Source of the DNA: an uncultured Clostridia bacterium
GTDB lineage: Bacteria; Bacillota; Clostridia; UMGS1810
Assembly (NCBI GenBank): GCA_934454585.1
Contig: CAKSFP010000003.1
Span: 86,448-150,447, forward strand
Reading direction: 5' to 3'
DNA: 64,000 bases
In this document: piece by piece, positions 63,615 to 64,000 of the stretch
Layout of the letters: each line of letters opens with the position of its first letter
Numbering within the stretch: position 1 is the first letter of the stretch
Program-made: the position numbers and the translations under genes
The notes under the pieces: model-generated
Seen by the model: the letters and a program-made list of their open reading frames with translations, nothing else
Database searches by the model: none
Told to the model about the DNA's origin: nothing

Positions 63615-63962
63615 TCATTTTTTCGCCTTTCTCTTTGGTTTTGTTAAATCAAAGCTATCATCAATCATATTTTTAATATCATCATCAGGCACCGTTCCGT
63701 CAAGTATAATCGAATTCCAATGATATTTGTTCATATGATATGCCGGGACAACTGATTTATAAGAACTTCTCCACATATATGTAAGATTCGGATCACATTT
63801 GACATTGATCCAAATGCAGTCCATATGCTCATAAATTGCCGCAAACATCTTTTTATTATCCTGGTGGCGCATTACAGTCCAGTTAAAATCGTGAAACGGA
63901 TAATCCTCATAAGTATTTTTTAATGACAAGCAATAATCTATCGCTTCTTTTCTTGTTTTCAT
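63615..63962 (-). CDS. MmcQ/YjbR-family protein, 115 aa
   Basis: Full-length member of the MmcQ/YjbR family (DUF419), seen from KTRKEAIDYCLSLKNTYEDYPF at the start, the strand MFAAIYEHMDCIWINVKCDP, and PAYHMNKYHWNSIILDGTVPDDDI near the end. These small proteins have a CyaY-like or DNA-binding-like fold and unknown cellular roles. A lysine-rich tail (KPKRKAKK) ends the protein. The gene is not related to the glycan loci and probably marks the edge of the region. Confidence 0.9.
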   Translation of the reverse strand: MKTRKEAIDYCLSLKNTYEDYPFHDFNWTVMRHQDNKKMFAAIYEHMDCIWINVKCDPNLTYMWRSSYKSVVPAYHMNKYHWNSIILDGTVPDDDIKNMIDDSFDLTKPKRKAKK

Positions 63963-64000
63963 AATATCACCGCTTATATTTCTTCTGTTCTATCGAACAC

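Noticed and set aside
63464..63676. A 70-codon plus-strand frame near the right edge
   Set aside because: It is antisense to the UPF0158 remnant and the MmcQ/YjbR gene and has no ribosome site.

Overview
The window looks like a chromosomal piece of an anaerobic Clostridia-type Bacillota that degrades complex glycans at its surface. The signs are strong GGAGG-type ribosome sites, many wall-anchored proteins with S-layer homology (SLH) repeats, YesM/YesN-type two-component regulators and lipoprotein-dependent sugar importers. The SLH-rich glycan theme recalls Monoglobus-like gut bacteria, but that placement is inference. No rRNA, tRNA, CRISPR array, transposase or phage gene was seen.

Region 1 (about 1-18.1 kb, minus strand, GC-rich codon use): one locus reading right to left. 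It encodes a sugar-binding lipoprotein, two ABC permeases, a GH39-like enzyme with a CBM9-like tail, two LamG-type proteins with permuted modules, a second GH39-like enzyme, a protein with C-terminal SLH repeats and an 882-residue protein with N-terminal SLH repeats. A divergent plus-strand operon (18.2-22.4 kb) encodes a sensor without a kinase domain, an AraC-type response regulator and a YesM-type histidine kinase, which probably control it.

Region 2 (22.9-40.6 kb, minus strand, lower GC): thirteen tightly spaced genes, probably one transcript or a few. They encode a cytoplasmic glycan programme: an unassigned TIM-barrel-like protein, a GH95/DUF5703-like protein, a GH57-like protein, NagA, a NagB-ROK kinase fusion, a secreted GH74-like propeller protein, two DMT transporters, two alpha/beta hydrolases, two SGNH proteins and a small PQ-loop-like membrane protein. 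Kinase, deacetylase and deaminase together could take N-acetylglucosamine to fructose-6-phosphate. A miniature inverted-repeat element with a 12-bp target duplication sits inside this run; a diverged, hairpin-expanded copy lies at 6.7-7.06 kb.

Region 3 (40.6-56.1 kb, minus strand): a second surface locus built like region 1, with binding lipoprotein, two permeases, a C-terminal SLH protein, an 881-residue paralogue of the region 1 terminal protein, an SLH/GH74-like protein and a multi-module protein ending in a degenerate SGNH domain. Neither importer has an ATPase gene here.

Region 4 (56.1-63.2 kb): a minus-strand trio (an alpha/alpha-barrel-like protein, a GH105 unsaturated glucuronyl hydrolase and an SGNH protein lacking its catalytic residues) diverges from a plus-strand trio (7TM-type histidine kinase, LuxR-type response regulator, GH63-like protein). 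A 22-bp sequence is repeated with identical promoter spacing upstream of the region 3 importer and of the region 4 minus-strand operon, and it also abuts the kinase promoter. This ties regions 3 and 4 into a likely regulon. GH105 suggests that at least one substrate is an acidic, lyase-cleaved polysaccharide such as rhamnogalacturonan. The right edge holds an MmcQ/YjbR gene and a remnant of a UPF0158-like gene.
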